Shown: positions 1-10,520, counted from the first letter of the stretch. The stretch is DNA of 64,000 nt from Chaenocephalus aceratus (GCA_023974075.1 CM043807.1:2815407-2879406), one strand, 5' to 3'. Notes: generated by a model from the sequence alone, not told the origin. Made by a program: numbers and translations.

Positions 1-2
1 AG

Positions 3-1817
3 GCCCGAAGGGCAGCAGCCTCATCCGTGGCCGAGGCAAAGCAGCGGGTGTGGGAGAAGTTTGGAGAAGACATGGAGAAGGACTTTCGGGCGGCACCAAA
101 GTTGTTCTGGAAAACTGTCCGACACCTCAGGAGGGGGAAGCAGGGAACCATCCAAGCTGTGTACAGTAAGGATGGGACGTTGTTGACCTCAACTGATGGA
201 GTGTTGGGACGTTGGAAGGAACACTTTGAGGAACTCCTGAACCCGACAACTCCGCCCTCTATGTTAGAGGCAGAGCTGGAGTATGACGGGGGATCAACAC
301 CAATCTCCCGGGGGGAGGTCACTGAGGTCGTCAAACAACTCCACAGTGGCAAAGCCCCGGGGGTGGATGAGATTCGCCCGGAAATGCTGAAGGCTCTGGG
401 TGTTGAGGGACTGTCATGGTTGACACGTCTCATCAACGTTGCGTGGAAGTCGGAAACGGTACCGAAGGAGTGGCAGACCGGGGTGGTGGTTCCCCTTTTC
501 AAAAAGGGGGATCAGAGGGTGTGTGCCAATTACAGAGGCATCACACTACTCAGCCTCCCCGGGAAAGTTTACTCCAAGGTACTTGAAAGGAGGGTCAGGC
601 CGATTGTCGAACCTCAGATTGAGGAGGAACAATGCGGATTCCGTCCTGGTCGTGGAACGACGGATCAGCTTTTTACTCTCGCAAGGATCCTGGAGGGGGC
701 CTGGGAGTACGCTTATCCGGTCTACATGTGTTTTGTAGACTTGGAGAAGGCGTATGACCGGGTTCCCAGGGAGTTACTGTGGGAGGTGCTGCGGGAGTAT
801 GGGGTGAGGGGGTCTCTACTCAGGGCCATCCAATCTCTGTACTCCCAAAGCGAGAGCTGTGTCCGGGTCCTCGGCAGTAAGTCGGACCCATTTCCGGTGA
901 GGGTTGGCCTCCGCCAGGGCTGCGCTTTGTCACCAATCCTGTTTGTAATATACATGGATCGGATTTCGAGGCGTAGTCGTGGGGGGGGGGGTCTGCAGTT
1001 CGGTGGACTAAGGATTGCACCACTGCTTTTTGCAGATGATGTGGTTCTGATGGCTTCATCGGTCTGCGACCTTCAGCACTCACTGGATCGGTTCGCAACC
1101 GAGTGTGAAGCGGCTGGGATGAGGATCAGCACCTCCAAATCTGAGGCCATGGTTCTCAGCAGGAAACCGATGGACTGTCCACTCCAAGTAGGGAATGAGT
1201 CCTTACCCCAAGTGAAGGAGTTCAAGTATCTCGGGGTCTTGTTCTCGAGTGAGGGAACAATGGAGCGTGAGATGGGCCGGAGAATCGGAGCAGCGGGAGC
1301 GGTATTGCAGTCGCTTTACCGCACCGTTGTGACGAAAAGGGAGCTGAGCCGGAAGGCAAAGCTCTCTGTCTACCGGGCCATTTTCGTTCCTACCCTCACC
1401 TATGGTCATGAAGGATGGGTCATGACCGAAAGAACGAGATCGCGGATACAAGCGGCCGAGATGGGTTTCCTCCGCCGGGTGGCTGGTGTCTCCCTTAGAG
1501 ATAAGGTGAGAAGTTCGGTCATCAGGGAGGGACTCGGAGTTGAGCCGCTCCTCCTTCGCGTCGAAAGAAGCCAGTTGAGGTGGTTCGGGCACCTAGTTAG
1601 GATGCCACCTGGGCGCCTCCCTAGGGAGGTGTTCCAGGCACGTCCAGCTGGGAAGAGACCAAGGGGTAGACCTAGGACCAGGTGGAGGGATTATATCTCT
1701 TCGCTGGCCTGGGAGCGCCTTGGGACCCCCCAGTCAGAGCTGGTTGATGTCGCCAGGGAAAAGAAAGTTTGGGGCTCTCTGCTGGAACTGCTACCCCCGC
1801 GACCCGACCACGGATAA
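3..1817 (+). CDS. LINE reverse transcriptase ORF, 5' part outside the window
   Basis: The frame is open from base 3 to a TAA at 1815-1817, so the protein runs off the left edge; the GTG at 27 is only the first possible internal start. This is the RT half of a non-LTR retrotransposon polyprotein, which copies its own RNA into DNA at a nicked target. Visible RT motifs, counted from base 27: GFRPGRGTTDQ near residue 203, FVDLEKAYD near 235 (first catalytic Asp), GLRQGCALSP near 294 and FADD near 334 (catalytic Asp pair). The C-terminal part has the RWFGHLVRMP and GKRPRGRPRTRW segments typical of several fish LINE clades. No frameshift or stop occurs over about 605 codons and all catalytic residues are present, so the copy looks young. 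The upstream endonuclease is not in the window. I do not assign the clade. Confidence 0.9.
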   Translation, partial: ARRAAASSVAEAKQRVWEKFGEDMEKDFRAAPKLFWKTVRHLRRGKQGTIQAVYSKDGTLLTSTDGVLGRWKEHFEELLNPTTPPSMLEAELEYDGGSTPISRGEVTEVVKQLHSGKAPGVDEIRPEMLKALGVEGLSWLTRLINVAWKSETVPKEWQTGVVVPLFKKGDQRVCANYRGITLLSLPGKVYSKVLERRVRPIVEPQIEEEQCGFRPGRGTTDQLFTLARILEGAWEYAYPVYMCFVDLEKAYDRVPRELLWEVLREYGVRGSLLRAIQSLYSQSESCVRVLGSKSDPFPVRVGLRQGCALSPILFVIYMDRISRRSRGGGGLQFGGLRIAPLLFADDVVLMASSVCDLQHSLDRFATECEAAGMRISTSKSEAMVLSRKPMDCPLQVGNESLPQVKEFKYLGVLFSSEGTMEREMGRRIGAAGAVLQSLYRTVVTKRELSRKAKLSVYRAIFVPTLTYGHEGWVMTERTRSRIQAAEMGFLRRVAGVSLRDKVRSSVIREGLGVEPLLLRVERSQLRWFGHLVRMPPGRLPREVFQARPAGKRPRGRPRTRWRDYISSLAWERLGTPQSELVDVAREKKVWGSLLELLPPRPDHG

Positions 1818-1826
1818 GCGGGAGAA

Positions 1827-1850
1827 GATGGATGGATGGATGGATGGATG
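1827..1850 (+). repeat. (GATG)n tail of the LINE
   Basis: Six GATG units start ten bases after the RT stop codon. A short tandem tail directly after the ORF is the usual 3' end of this type of LINE, so the insertion probably ends near 1850. Confidence 0.75.
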
Positions 1851-2699
1851 TACAGTTCACTTCATCCGCGTCCTGCTCATGGTCTTCCAGCATCATCTGC
1901 ACTATTTGATCCTACCTTTTTATTGTTTTGATGTTGCATTGTTGGATAGGCCTGGGACTTCAGAGTCTTGTTTCCATATCTACACTGTTGCTATTGTGCA
2001 TATAAAGCTTTTGAATCTTTGAATCATCGTGCTGGACCTCACTGATGCTATAGATACGAGCAAATCCCTGCAGGAAGCCTGAAAGACAGTAGAGACATTC
2101 TTTCACATGTCTAGCACAACCTACAGTGTATCCAAGGTTACCTGACACGTCTGTGAGAAACACAGAGGAAGTAGTGTGATGTTATTTGACCTAAACGTGT
2201 ATCTGGATGTGTCTCTCATCCAAAAGCCTTCCTCAGTTCTCACGGGGAATCGCTGTCCATCAGTCTTTCACAGTGGTTCAGAAACGCTTTCTTTACTATC
2301 TGTTACCAAATCCATGTGTGACAGAGCCTCACATAAGTGCATGAGACAAGTCAAACCGGTAAATACATTACTTTATTATAACCTGATTTCTGAATGATTG
2401 GCATGAAGTTGGACAATGCCCTTTCCTCTATGGACACTTACATGGCATGTGTGCCGTTACAGTGAAGTGTATATAGACATTGTATTCATTGGGATAAACC
2501 CCTTGAGATGCACCATCTCGTCTTCAAGTAGTGATGTGTCTCACTGATGCCCAGTGGTCTCCAGTCAGTGAATACTTTATTTACTTACCACTTCCTTTGC
2601 CTTTCCACTGCCATACGACACATGGTACACCTTGAAACGACAGGAGGAAGTGTGGGTCTCACTTTGTGGCTGGTCAAAGTTTCCAGATGAAAGTGTTTT
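1851..2699. other. No gene recognised
   Basis: AT-rich sequence with only short open frames of no recognisable content. I see no TIR, SINE head or splice-like structure here. Confidence 0.5.
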
Positions 2700-3018
2700 A
2701 CGGCCGTCCACACAGCGGCGTGCGTTGAAGCTTGCCGGCGGGCGTGTCTGAAACTCGACCAACAACCAATCACATGAATCTCCCGCCCCTGACACACAAG
2801 CAGCGGTTTGATTGGCTAGAGCTTGTCCTGGCATCTGATTCGATTGGCTGACGCTTCTGCAGAGGCGTCAAAAGTTGAACATTGTTCAACTTTTGCAGCG
2901 AGCCACGCCAGCAAAGCTCCGCGTCGCTTCCCACAATGCAGTTTGGCAAAAAGTGACGTCACCCCATTCAAAGTGAATGGTGAAGCTTTCAACGCACGCC
3001 GCTGTGTGGACGGGCCGT
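2700..3018. mobile_element. MITE with ~35-bp terminal inverted repeats
   Basis: The left end (ACGGCCGTCCACACAGCGGC...) matches the reverse complement of the right end (2983-3018) over about 35 bp, with one-base indels. There is no coding sequence and the length is 319 bp, so it is a non-autonomous DNA transposon. The target duplication is unclear: TTTT/TTTA on the left against TTAA on the right. Superfamily not assigned. It contains a perfect internal hairpin at 2870-2894. Confidence 0.7.
2870..2894. repeat. Perfect 11-bp hairpin inside the MITE
   Basis: AAAAGTTGAAC and GTTCAACTTTT are separated by ATT. It lies near the centre of the 2700-3018 element. Confidence 0.85.
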
Positions 3019-3539
3019 TAACGTGTAGACAGCCCTTATATATGTGTAATATTATATTTCCGTACAGCAAACTGTCTCATGGTGGAGGTCAGGTGGGTGG
3101 GATAACAAAGAGACTGCACAATACTGGGAGATGACTGCTGACCAAGCACAATGATTTCCTAACCTTAAAGCTGCATTAATAATTCATATATATGTCTAAA
3201 GCTCACACAGTCTGACATATGAAGGTGTCCTGTTGAAAGAGCCAGAAGAGAGAGCAACACTCTTCACCTCACAGTGAGTTATCCTTCTGTCCACATGATG
3301 CACTCTGCTTGAGTCTCCACCCACTCATTCACATTGACCAATCACATGTGGCTCATATGCTTTGTTTAGTGTGCGATTTGGAGGTTTAGAGTACTGTTGT
3401 AGCGTTATGCTATTTCCCACATTCTGGAGATGTGCTTTTCCCAGAGCTCAAAGATGCATTACAAGAAAATATAAGGAAATGAAATATATAGTAAAACAGT
3501 CCTGAGCTAAGTAGAAGAAGGGGGTGGGGTTGAGGATTA
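3019..3539. other. No gene recognised
   Basis: Unique-looking AT-rich sequence. No motif, repeat or coding signal that I can support. Confidence 0.45.
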
Positions 3540-3862
3540 TAAATTAAAACAAGAGAGGACAGGTGAGCTTGTAGGGCTTTTTTTGAAGGTTGTGAGAGAG
3601 CTGGCTGCAGAAATAGTTTTAGTAGAGAAGTAGAGCTGGGTGACTTCAGCGTAATAGTGAAAGCGGAGGTCATGGTGGTTGAGGATCCAAGTGAGACAAT
3701 GTAGGTGATGAAGAACAAATGACCCAGTACAGAGCTCTGAGGGACACCATACGTGAAGGCTATGGATGTGCAGTTGTTGGTGGAGATGAACTGATGTCAG
3801 TTGGAGAGATTTAAACCAGGTGAGGTTATACTGGTTATGCCAATTGACGACTGAGGACTGCA
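3540..3862 (-). pseudogene. Decayed L2/CR1-type reverse transcriptase fragment
   Basis: Read on the minus strand, the segment gives a degenerate RT core: TYGVPQSSVLGHLFFI corresponds to the usual GVPQGSVLGPLLF block, and FHYYAEVTQLYFSTK corresponds to the YADDTQLY block. The catalytic Asp pair has become E-V, so the enzyme would be dead. Upstream residues (LTWFKSLQLTSVHLHQQ) fit the WF-SYL-DR-Q-V region just before GVPQG. The blocks fall in more than one frame. It is an old internal piece of a LINE; the rest of the element is not recognisable on either side. Confidence 0.7.
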
Positions 3863-3871
3863 TGATGTAAT

Positions 3872-3926
3872 AAATATAATAATAATAACGTGTTTTATTT
3901 ATAGAGCGCTTTTCTGGAAACTAAAA
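3872..3926 (-). mobile_element. LINE/SINE 3'-end fragment
   Basis: The plus strand reads (AAT)n followed by TTTATTTATAGAGCGCTTTTC, which read on the minus strand is a retroposon 3' end with an ATT-type tail. It resembles the tails at 6152 and 9005. Confidence 0.5.
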
Positions 3927-3929
3927 AAT

Positions 3930-4933
3930 ACGTGTAAACTTCTCGAATATACATGTTGTGGTGTCTTTGCACTGCTGCATATTATGTGTTTTTTATTGCT
4001 GAACATTCCTCATGTTCTAATGTGTCTCCTCACTTCTACCTCATGAATAATAGCCGGGGTCTTGGGGGAGAAAACTGGCCTTTTCAGGGTTCTCTCCTCA
4101 CCGTCAACCTCCTTTCCCTCTTTACCTTTCCTCTTTCCACACGTCTCTCCCTCTGCTCCACATACTTATCTCTTTTTTCCATCGCTCCTTTTAACTCCAT
4201 TTCTCCTTTGAAATCATTGATTTTTCAGAGCTTCTATAAAATATTTACAATGTGTGGGCAGACTTCCCTCTGTGGGAATTTAGAGGAGGGGGTGGGTGGG
4301 GGTGATCATTGTGAGAGCGTGTGGTGAAATGAATAAGAGTGGGAGAGGAGGGAAAGCTAAGGGAGTGAGAGAGGAGAGGAGAGACAGTCGGATGAGAGCG
4401 ATGGAAGTCCAGTCCAGTCGTGGCAGGAATATCAATGCTTCCTTTGAAACAACTCCACATCATAAATAAACAAAACCGAGCTTCAGATAAAGATCATTAT
4501 TCAAGGGTTTTGTAAAACCGCCTTTCCCTAAACACTCACGACATATCGATGGTCAGATGATTCCAACACCTTCTCGTCCCACCTGTCCTCTCTGTGTCCT
4601 CTCTGTCTGATGAAGAGCTTCTCTTCTGATTCCTGCGCAGATTGCTGCCTAATTAAATAAAGCCCTAAGGACTGTTCCTGTCGGGGTGCTGTGATGCACG
4701 AGCTTTAGCAGAAAACTCATATCTGAATCTGTCAGAACTGTGAGACAGCAGCGTCTCCTTATTGTTCAACCCAACGCTCATGGAGCTGAAGAGACTTCCT
4801 CACTTGGTTTGAGAGCTCTTACGACCACATGACTCGCTGCTCCATCAAGCTGACAGATGGTGACAGAGATACTCCAATAGCATTCATTCATGTTGGTTCC
4901 GAAACGTTTTAATCATAGTTGTTAAATATTTCA
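3930..4933. other. No gene recognised
   Basis: Contains a pyrimidine-rich stretch (4080-4190) and purine-rich stretches (4270-4385). Open frames are short and of low complexity. No element boundary seen. Confidence 0.45.
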
Positions 4934-5033
4934 NNNNNNNNNNNNNNNNNNNNNNNNNNNNNNNNNNNNNNNNNNNNNNNNNNNNNNNNNNNNNNNNNNN
5001 NNNNNNNNNNNNNNNNNNNNNNNNNNNNNNNNN
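4934..5033. other. Assembly gap (100 N)
   Basis: Exactly 100 Ns, the conventional marker for a gap of unknown length. Sequence on the two sides need not be adjacent in the genome. Confidence 0.98.
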
Positions 5034-5431
5034 GAACAAGAGCTAAGAATAAAGTAAAGTGCACACTAAAGAATTAAAACAAACAACTTAGCTAACAAAC
5101 AATAATAATAATAACAACAAACAATAACAAACAATAAAAGATGTGCCAAATTTGCTTTCAAAGAAAATTAAGAAGAAATGTTAAAATATGTTACACATGT
5201 CAAATAATCAAAAATATAATATGCTAAATAAAGAAACAAATAAATACAAATTCACTTTGTCTCAAGAACTATTTACATTCCACTCCCTATCATCACACAA
5301 GGTTAGCCTACAATTTAGCTCCTACTGGTTTCCATTTACAGTGCAATCATTCTGGCCTTCCTCGCTGCAAAGTCATTAATCACATCATCATATGAAATCT
5401 GACCACCCAACCTCATGGTTAATACTTATTA
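5034..5431. other. AT-rich sequence, no gene recognised
   Basis: Strongly A-rich with AATAAT and AACAAA runs near 5100-5140. No coding signal. Confidence 0.5.
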
Positions 5432-5905
5432 CAAGGCAAGGCAAGGCAAGTGTATTTATATAGCACTTTTTCAACACAAGGCAATTCAAAGTGCTTTAAC
5501 AAAAAATGAAAGACATTAAGCATTAAAAAAGAAAGCTAATAAATAAACATAACAAGAAAAAATACATGGATAAAAGTTACAGTGCAGTCTAAGATATGAA
5601 TAGTTCAATTAAAAGCAGCGACAAAAAGAAAAGTCTTCAGCCTGGATTTAAAAGTAGTAAGTGTTGCAGCGGACCTGCAGGTTTCTGGGAGTTTGTTCCA
5701 GATGTTTAGAGAATAATAACTGAACGCTGCTTCTCCATGTTTAGTTCTGACTCTGGGGACAGAAAGCTGACCAGTCCCTGAAGACCTGAGAGATCTGGAT
5801 GGTTCATAATTTAGCAGGAGGTCAGAAATGTAATTTGGGCCTACACCATTCAGTGCTTTATAAACCAGCAGCAGTATTTTGAAATCTATTCTTTGACACA
5901 CAAAG
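5432..5905 (-). mobile_element. 5'-truncated L2-type LINE, 3' end only
   Basis: This closely matches the 3' end of the larger L2 copy at 12652-15500, in the same orientation. Both have an AAGGC-repeat tail, the TTATATAGCAC block and the same C-terminal RT-protein segment (...LPETCRSAATLTTFKS... ending FVAAFN at 5605). Homology stops just after CTTTGACACACA at about 5902; beyond it the sequence is unrelated. The coding remnant is about 100 residues with no visible frameshift, so this is a recent but dead-on-arrival 5'-truncated insertion. Confidence 0.85.
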
Positions 5906-6151
5906 ATCTTTCTATAAAGAACACACAAGAGCAAATATATTGACTGGATTTCACATTAAATTATTTATCATCAGGAACATCTATTGACACATTGCACTCA
6001 CCTGAGGAAGCCGGCACAGCTGAGGTGCATGGCTGTTCCTTGTCAACTGATGCAGCAGGTGGTCCCAGATATTTTAAAAGTTAATCTAAAATGATATAAC
6101 AACATGTGTATTATCAACATTGAATCATTTCCATTTGTTAAATGTAGCTAT

Positions 6152-6330
6152 TAATAATAATAATAATTCCTTACATTTATTATAGCACTTTTCCAGTGCT
6201 CAAAGCGCTTTACAGATACACATTACACATATATTTTTTTATACATGCAATGGTCACTGTGGACAATACCCACAGGAGCAAGTTCAGGTGAAGTGTCTTG
6301 CCCCAAGGACACAAACAGGAAACTATTATG
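6152..6330 (-). mobile_element. SINE 3'-part fragment
   Basis: Shares (AAT)n, TATTATAGCACTTTTCCAGT, CAAAGCGCTTTACA, GGACAATACCCACAGGAGCA and AAGTGTCTTG with the fuller SINE at 9005-9263. The tRNA-like head is missing. Confidence 0.7.
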
Positions 6331-6934
6331 TAGTTAGTAAGCATTTGGACAGCCTGACAGGTCTGATTCAACTAATCAAAGAGCTATGCCTATCTTATTA
6401 GAACAGTTGAATCAGGTGTGTTAGTTCTGGGTTGGAACGAAAACATTCAACAGGACTGGAGTTGAGAACCACTGAGCTAGTTAGCTAACGTTAGCGCACA
6501 TTATGACAGGGTTGAATTGGCAAATGTTTGACTCAATGTGCTTTCTGAGGTAAACTTAACGTTAGCTAACATTACCAACTAACTAACATTCTACCACACT
6601 GGCTAGCTCGCTACACCAAAACTAACATTGTTATTATTACTAATATTTCTATTTCATGACACAACGAAAATAGCCTTATGACAGTTTCGACTGAATGGCA
6701 ATAACAAACTAGCTAACGTTGGCTTGGCTAACTAGCAAGATTACATGATCCATTCACTAATGTTGACTATACAATCAAAATTGCATACCTTTCACCTTGG
6801 CACGTTTCTCTTCTTCTTCTTTTCTTCTGTTTTTATACTGCGCCCCGGATGGCTTTTGCCTCTTCATAGTTCTCTAACGTGAGTCTTTCTTTCCTCAACG
6901 CTCAATTTTATAAACACTTGACCGATACCCATCA
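6331..6934. other. No gene recognised; recurrent GCTAACGTTAGC-like motifs
   Basis: The motif CTAACGTTAGC or close variants recurs at about 6482, 6560 and 6715, in both orientations because it is nearly palindromic. No element boundary can be fixed. Confidence 0.35.
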
Positions 6935-7019
6935 ATGCACAGCGCTCTAGCATGTTCTGACTGTGAACACCTAAAGCCGAGGCTCTTTGACCGACCGACC
7001 GACCGTTTTAGATTTTTTG

Positions 7020-7772
7020 GCTCATTTTCCCTTATGTTAGAATTTTTTTTTTTGTATGTAAGAATAATGGTTGCAGATATAGAGGGGGGCGCCAAAAACT
7101 GCGCCAAGCAAAAAAAAAAAATAATTTCCAAAAATGTAAAAAACAAAATTTTTTTTTTGGTCCAATTTTTGGCGCCCCCCCTCTGGGAGGCGCTCTAGGC
7201 AACCACCTATATCGCCTGTAGGAAGCTCCGCCCCGTGCCCACTGACTGTTTCGGAGTCATCATTTTTGTGAAAACACTCACGAGAAACACCGGCTGTTGT
7301 TATGCCTGCTGTGACGTCAAGTTACTCCGTTCTCCGCTTGTAATTATGCCGTTACAAGCTTCAAAGTTGTATTTATCATCTGAATTTGCCGAAACAAGTT
7401 TAATATTCTGAAAGACAAGACTTTGTTTATTGGAAACCAGATGAAAACAAACTGTAACGGACCCTGCCGTGTTATCTATGATTACTATACGCCTTACATT
7501 CATAATTTCAGCCGGAGGGAGGGGAACAGCAGAACAGCAGAGTGGCGAGGGAGAGCTGTCTTCTTCCCTTTACAAGCTTCAAAAATGTATTTATCGTGTG
7601 ATATTGGAATACAAGTTTCATATTCTGAAAGCCAAAGACTTTGTTTATTTAAAAAATAAATTAAAACATCCGAAATAAAAAACTTTTTTTTTTCTTGGCT
7701 CATGATAGGCCCCTAATCTCCGTAGGCCCCTGAGCTTCAGCCCAGGTCAGCCCGTGCATTAAGGCGGCCCTG
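7020..7772. mobile_element. hAT-like element remnant with internal duplication
   Basis: The right end, read in reverse, starts CAGGGCCGCCTTAATGCACG, a terminus of the type seen on hAT-like fish elements (established pattern, recalled). I cannot find the matching left end. GGGGGGCGCCAAAA at 7085 is inverted at 7162 (TTTTTGGCGCCCCCCC). A segment around TTACAAGCTTCAAA...ATATTCTGAAAG...GACTTTGTTTATT occurs twice as direct imperfect repeats (about 7352-7435 and 7570-7650). Confidence 0.45.
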
Positions 7773-7943
7773 TCTATCCAGAGCAGCAGCTACTTCCTGT
7801 CCGGCTCTCTGTCTTCCTCTTACGTAGAACTCCTGCCATTGAGTGCCAGTGGAAGTGTGCACCAGGAGAGATACAAAGGCTTTTCCATTCCCTCCCTGAG
7901 CAGACAGTGTGAGTCATGTGGCTGCAGTTTGTCCTGAACACAG

Positions 7944-7945
7944 CC

Positions 7946-7986
<41 letters not shown>

Positions 7987-8089
7987 ATTTCTGTCTGTCT
8001 GTCTGTCTGTCTCTATTTCTGTCTGTCTGTCTCTTCTTCTCTGTCTGTCTGTCTCTCTTCTGTATGTCTGTCTGTCTCTCTTCTCTCTT

Positions 8090-8140
<51 letters not shown>

Positions 8141-8200
8141 TTCTCTCTTTCTGTCTGTCTGTCTGTCTCTCTTTCTGTCTGTCTGTCTGTGTGTCTCTCT
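7944..8200. repeat. (CTGT)n microsatellite with CTCTTTCT interruptions
   Basis: Tandem CTGT units interrupted by CTCTATTT and CTCTTTCT. All three frames stay open on both strands, giving spurious Ser/Val/Cys/Leu and Arg/Gln/Thr/Asp open frames. Confidence 0.95.
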
Positions 8201-9004
8201 GTCCTCTGTCTCCTTCTCATGTCCTCTCCTCTTTTACATGTTCCTCTCACAGAAGTCTTTGATTAAACATCCAGACACTTATTAACTCAGATAATAGATT
8301 TTTTGGGACTTTTCTGTGGAGAGTAATTTTCTTAACCCTCAACTGGTTTCTGTATCCTGAGGAATACTTAATTTGACACAATGTGTCCATGTGTAAAATG
8401 GGTCTAATGTAATAAAGGTGTAATAACAGTTTAACATGTGTGTAACTGGTGACACGGGTGTAATACGGGTGTATTAACAGTGTAATTACGGAGCAATATA
8501 GGACTCATATTGGTGTTACAGTGTAATATAATAGGTCTAGTAATAGTATACGTGTTTAACAGGTATACTAAGGGTGTATTTGACCTGTGATTCAGAGAAG
8601 GAATATATAAGAACAAAAGATACTCTTATATATATTTTTTTCATTTAGATTTTGAAGAAGACAAACATAACATAAAAGACAACGATGCAATACAATGACA
8701 ACGCTCGCTCACTTAAAAAACAAACAACAATAGAATAAGGGGAGGGGGGGTTGCTCTGTTAATTTGATTGATGATTTAAGTCCACTAATAACCTTATCAT
8801 AAATAAATATTTGTGATAACACTTTTTTTCAAGTCAATGCCCTCAGCTGAATGCATTTATACTTTGATTGAAACTCAAAGCAGCTTGTAGGCATGCTGAA
8901 TAAGTGAAGGAGTGACCAGAGGGCAGGAGCTGCAGTGCAGGCTGTCCATCGGGACATAAAGCTGCACTGACCATGTTTTAGGTGAACAGGGGGTCAATGA
9001 TGTA
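8201..9004. other. No gene recognised
   Basis: AT-rich sequence. 8400-8580 has several loosely repeated GTGTAATA/GTGTAACA phrases. No coding signal. Confidence 0.4.
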
Positions 9005-9263
9005 ATAATAATAATCCTTATATTTATTATAGTGCTTTATCAATGACTCTCAAAGCGCTCTACAAATACACATTACACATACAGATCATACATGTAATGT
9101 CATCTACTGTGGACAATACCCACAGGAGCAAATCCGGGTGAAGTGTCTTGCTCAAGGACACAACGGCCTGACGCAGTGGGGCAGGAGCGGGTTTCCAACT
9201 GGAGTTCCCCAGCACCCCCTTGATCTGATGATCAAACGCACAGACCACTGCGCCACCCGTCCC
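9005..9263 (-). mobile_element. tRNA-headed SINE
   Basis: On the minus strand the element begins ACGGGTGGCGCAGTGGTCTG, matching a tRNA/pol III A-box context (TGGCGCAGTGG). About 60 bases on it has CCAGTTGGAAACCCGC, a degenerate B-box. It ends in ATTATTATTA at 9005. A tRNA-like head, unrelated body and short-repeat tail define a SINE. The body shares its 3' half with the fragment at 6152-6330. The head lacks a full tRNA fold, so it is not a functional tRNA gene. Confidence 0.75.
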
Positions 9264-9393
9264 TATGTGTATTGTGAAAGGTGTGAGTTCTCACCAAACT
9301 CTAGTTCCCCTAGCTCTGTGTTTCGGTGCCTTTCAGCTCACTGTGACTTCAACCCTCTGGAAGCAGGCAGCTGTTTCCACACAGAAACGTGCA

Positions 9394-10141
9394 TAGAGAG
9401 GCGAAGTCCCTCCCCTTCCGGGGACCTCCATCGGACCTTATTTCGGAAAAAGTATGTATTGAAGTCAATGGCGAGAGAAAGATTATCTTTCGATCCCGTT
9501 TGAATTGTGCCATGAATTACACATATGATATTTGTCGATTTAAAAGATAATGTTTCAAGTAAAAAAAAATAAAAGTGTCGTAAAACTGTGAAGTAACACA
9601 TTTTTTGTGTGAAGCGCTCAATGAACTACAACTCTGGTCTTGCATAGTCACAAACACCAAGATGGCCGTCACGTTAGCACGTGTCACCTCTTTCTTTCAG
9701 AATGAGGCGGAAAGTATTAAGAGGTGAAAAATCACTACAAGTCTGGGCATGTTGAGAACTGTACACACACACAAGGGAGTTAGTCGGTTCCGTAAGAGCC
9801 AGCATGCGGGACCGGCTTTCCAAGGTTTCGGTGAGTAACACGAGTGTAATGTGTAACGTTAATGTCAGCTAACTAAATTCACTTACACAACTCTGGGATT
9901 TGTAGTCTTTTTAGTTGCGTATTTTTCATAGTCTTATATTTCAACAGTTTTACGACAAAACTGTGACTTTTTTTACATGGAAATTATTTTTTAAGATTGA
10001 CAAACATCATATGTGTAATTCATGGCACAATTCAAACGGGATCGAAAGATAATCTTTCTCTCTCCATTGACTTCAATACATACTTTTTCCGAAATAAGGT
10101 CCCATGGGGCGGAAGTAGATGAGCGTGACTTCGCCTCTCTA
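9394..10141 (+). mobile_element. Non-autonomous DNA element with ~165-bp TIRs
   Basis: The left arm (GAGAGGCGAAGTC at 9396) and right arm (GACTTCGCCTCTC to 10139) are inverted repeats. They stay alignable for about 165 bp, including TTATTTCGGAAAAAGTATGT and CGATCCCGTTTGAATTGTGC. A TA dinucleotide flanks both ends, consistent with a TA target duplication. The inner unique part, shared with 52139-52634, carries an exon-like segment at 9701-9830. Confidence 0.8.
9701..9830 (+). pseudogene. Exon-like segment in the long-TIR element (frameshifted copy)
   Basis: Preceded by the acceptor-like TTTCTTTCAG and followed by the donor-like GTGAGT. It is the same segment as 52210-52341 but 2 bp shorter: indels in the A-run after AAAGTATTAA and in CAAGGGAG break the frame. 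The open copy reads KSIKRGENHYKSGHVE... and ...RASMRDRLSKVS. This resembles a segment of SWIM zinc-finger/YqaJ-exonuclease-type proteins common in fish (recalled, not searched). Confidence 0.5.
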
Positions 10142-10199
10142 TTAAGCCACTGTTCACTCACTGCCCATTCAGCAGCTAGAGCCAGGATAACAAAGCAAC

Positions 10200-10520
10200 T
10201 TGGCACATTCAGATCATCTGTTATCCTCCAGTTTTCTTGGGGTCAACAGGTCTTCACTACAAACCAGAGCCTGGCAGAGGATCCTTCTCAGGTTCTCATG
10301 CAAACGTGTCTTCCAGCAGACACCGAGCAACGTTAGCCCATTAGTGCTGCTTTTGTACACCTGCCAGAAACCAGCTACTGATGACATGATGGTTCTTCAG
10401 CAGCTCTCTGCCAGCACTGTGTGTCAGGCAGAGGTTTCCTGCTGCCTGAGGGTCTCCCAGCTGGATGTGACAGAGCTGCAGGTTCTACGGGGTCTGGTGG
10501 ATTTACAGGGACATGAATAG
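10200..10520 (+). other. Candidate host exon or gene fragment, unidentified
   Basis: Two adjoining frames read like real protein. The first runs through ILQFSWGQQVFTTNQSLAED to about CLPADTEQ. The second starts around TPSNVSPLVLLLYTCQKPA and runs ...TDDMMVLQQLSAS...DVTELQVLRGLVDLQGHE to a TAG at 10518-10520. Codon choice (many CTG, CAG, GTG, GAG) is vertebrate-like, unlike the AT-rich surroundings. A frame change is needed near 10320, so it is either a pseudogene or an exon entered at an acceptor such as CTTCCAG (ending 10316). I do not recognise the protein and cannot exclude chance. Confidence 0.3.

Noticed and set aside
7774..8285. Open frames rich in Arg/Gln/Thr/Asp or Ser/Val/Cys/Leu
   Set aside because: Generated by the CTGT microsatellite in all frames.
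9005..9263. Host gene on either strand (121-codon frame 9138-9503)
   Set aside because: The frame lies across a SINE and an element TIR; it has no protein-like content.
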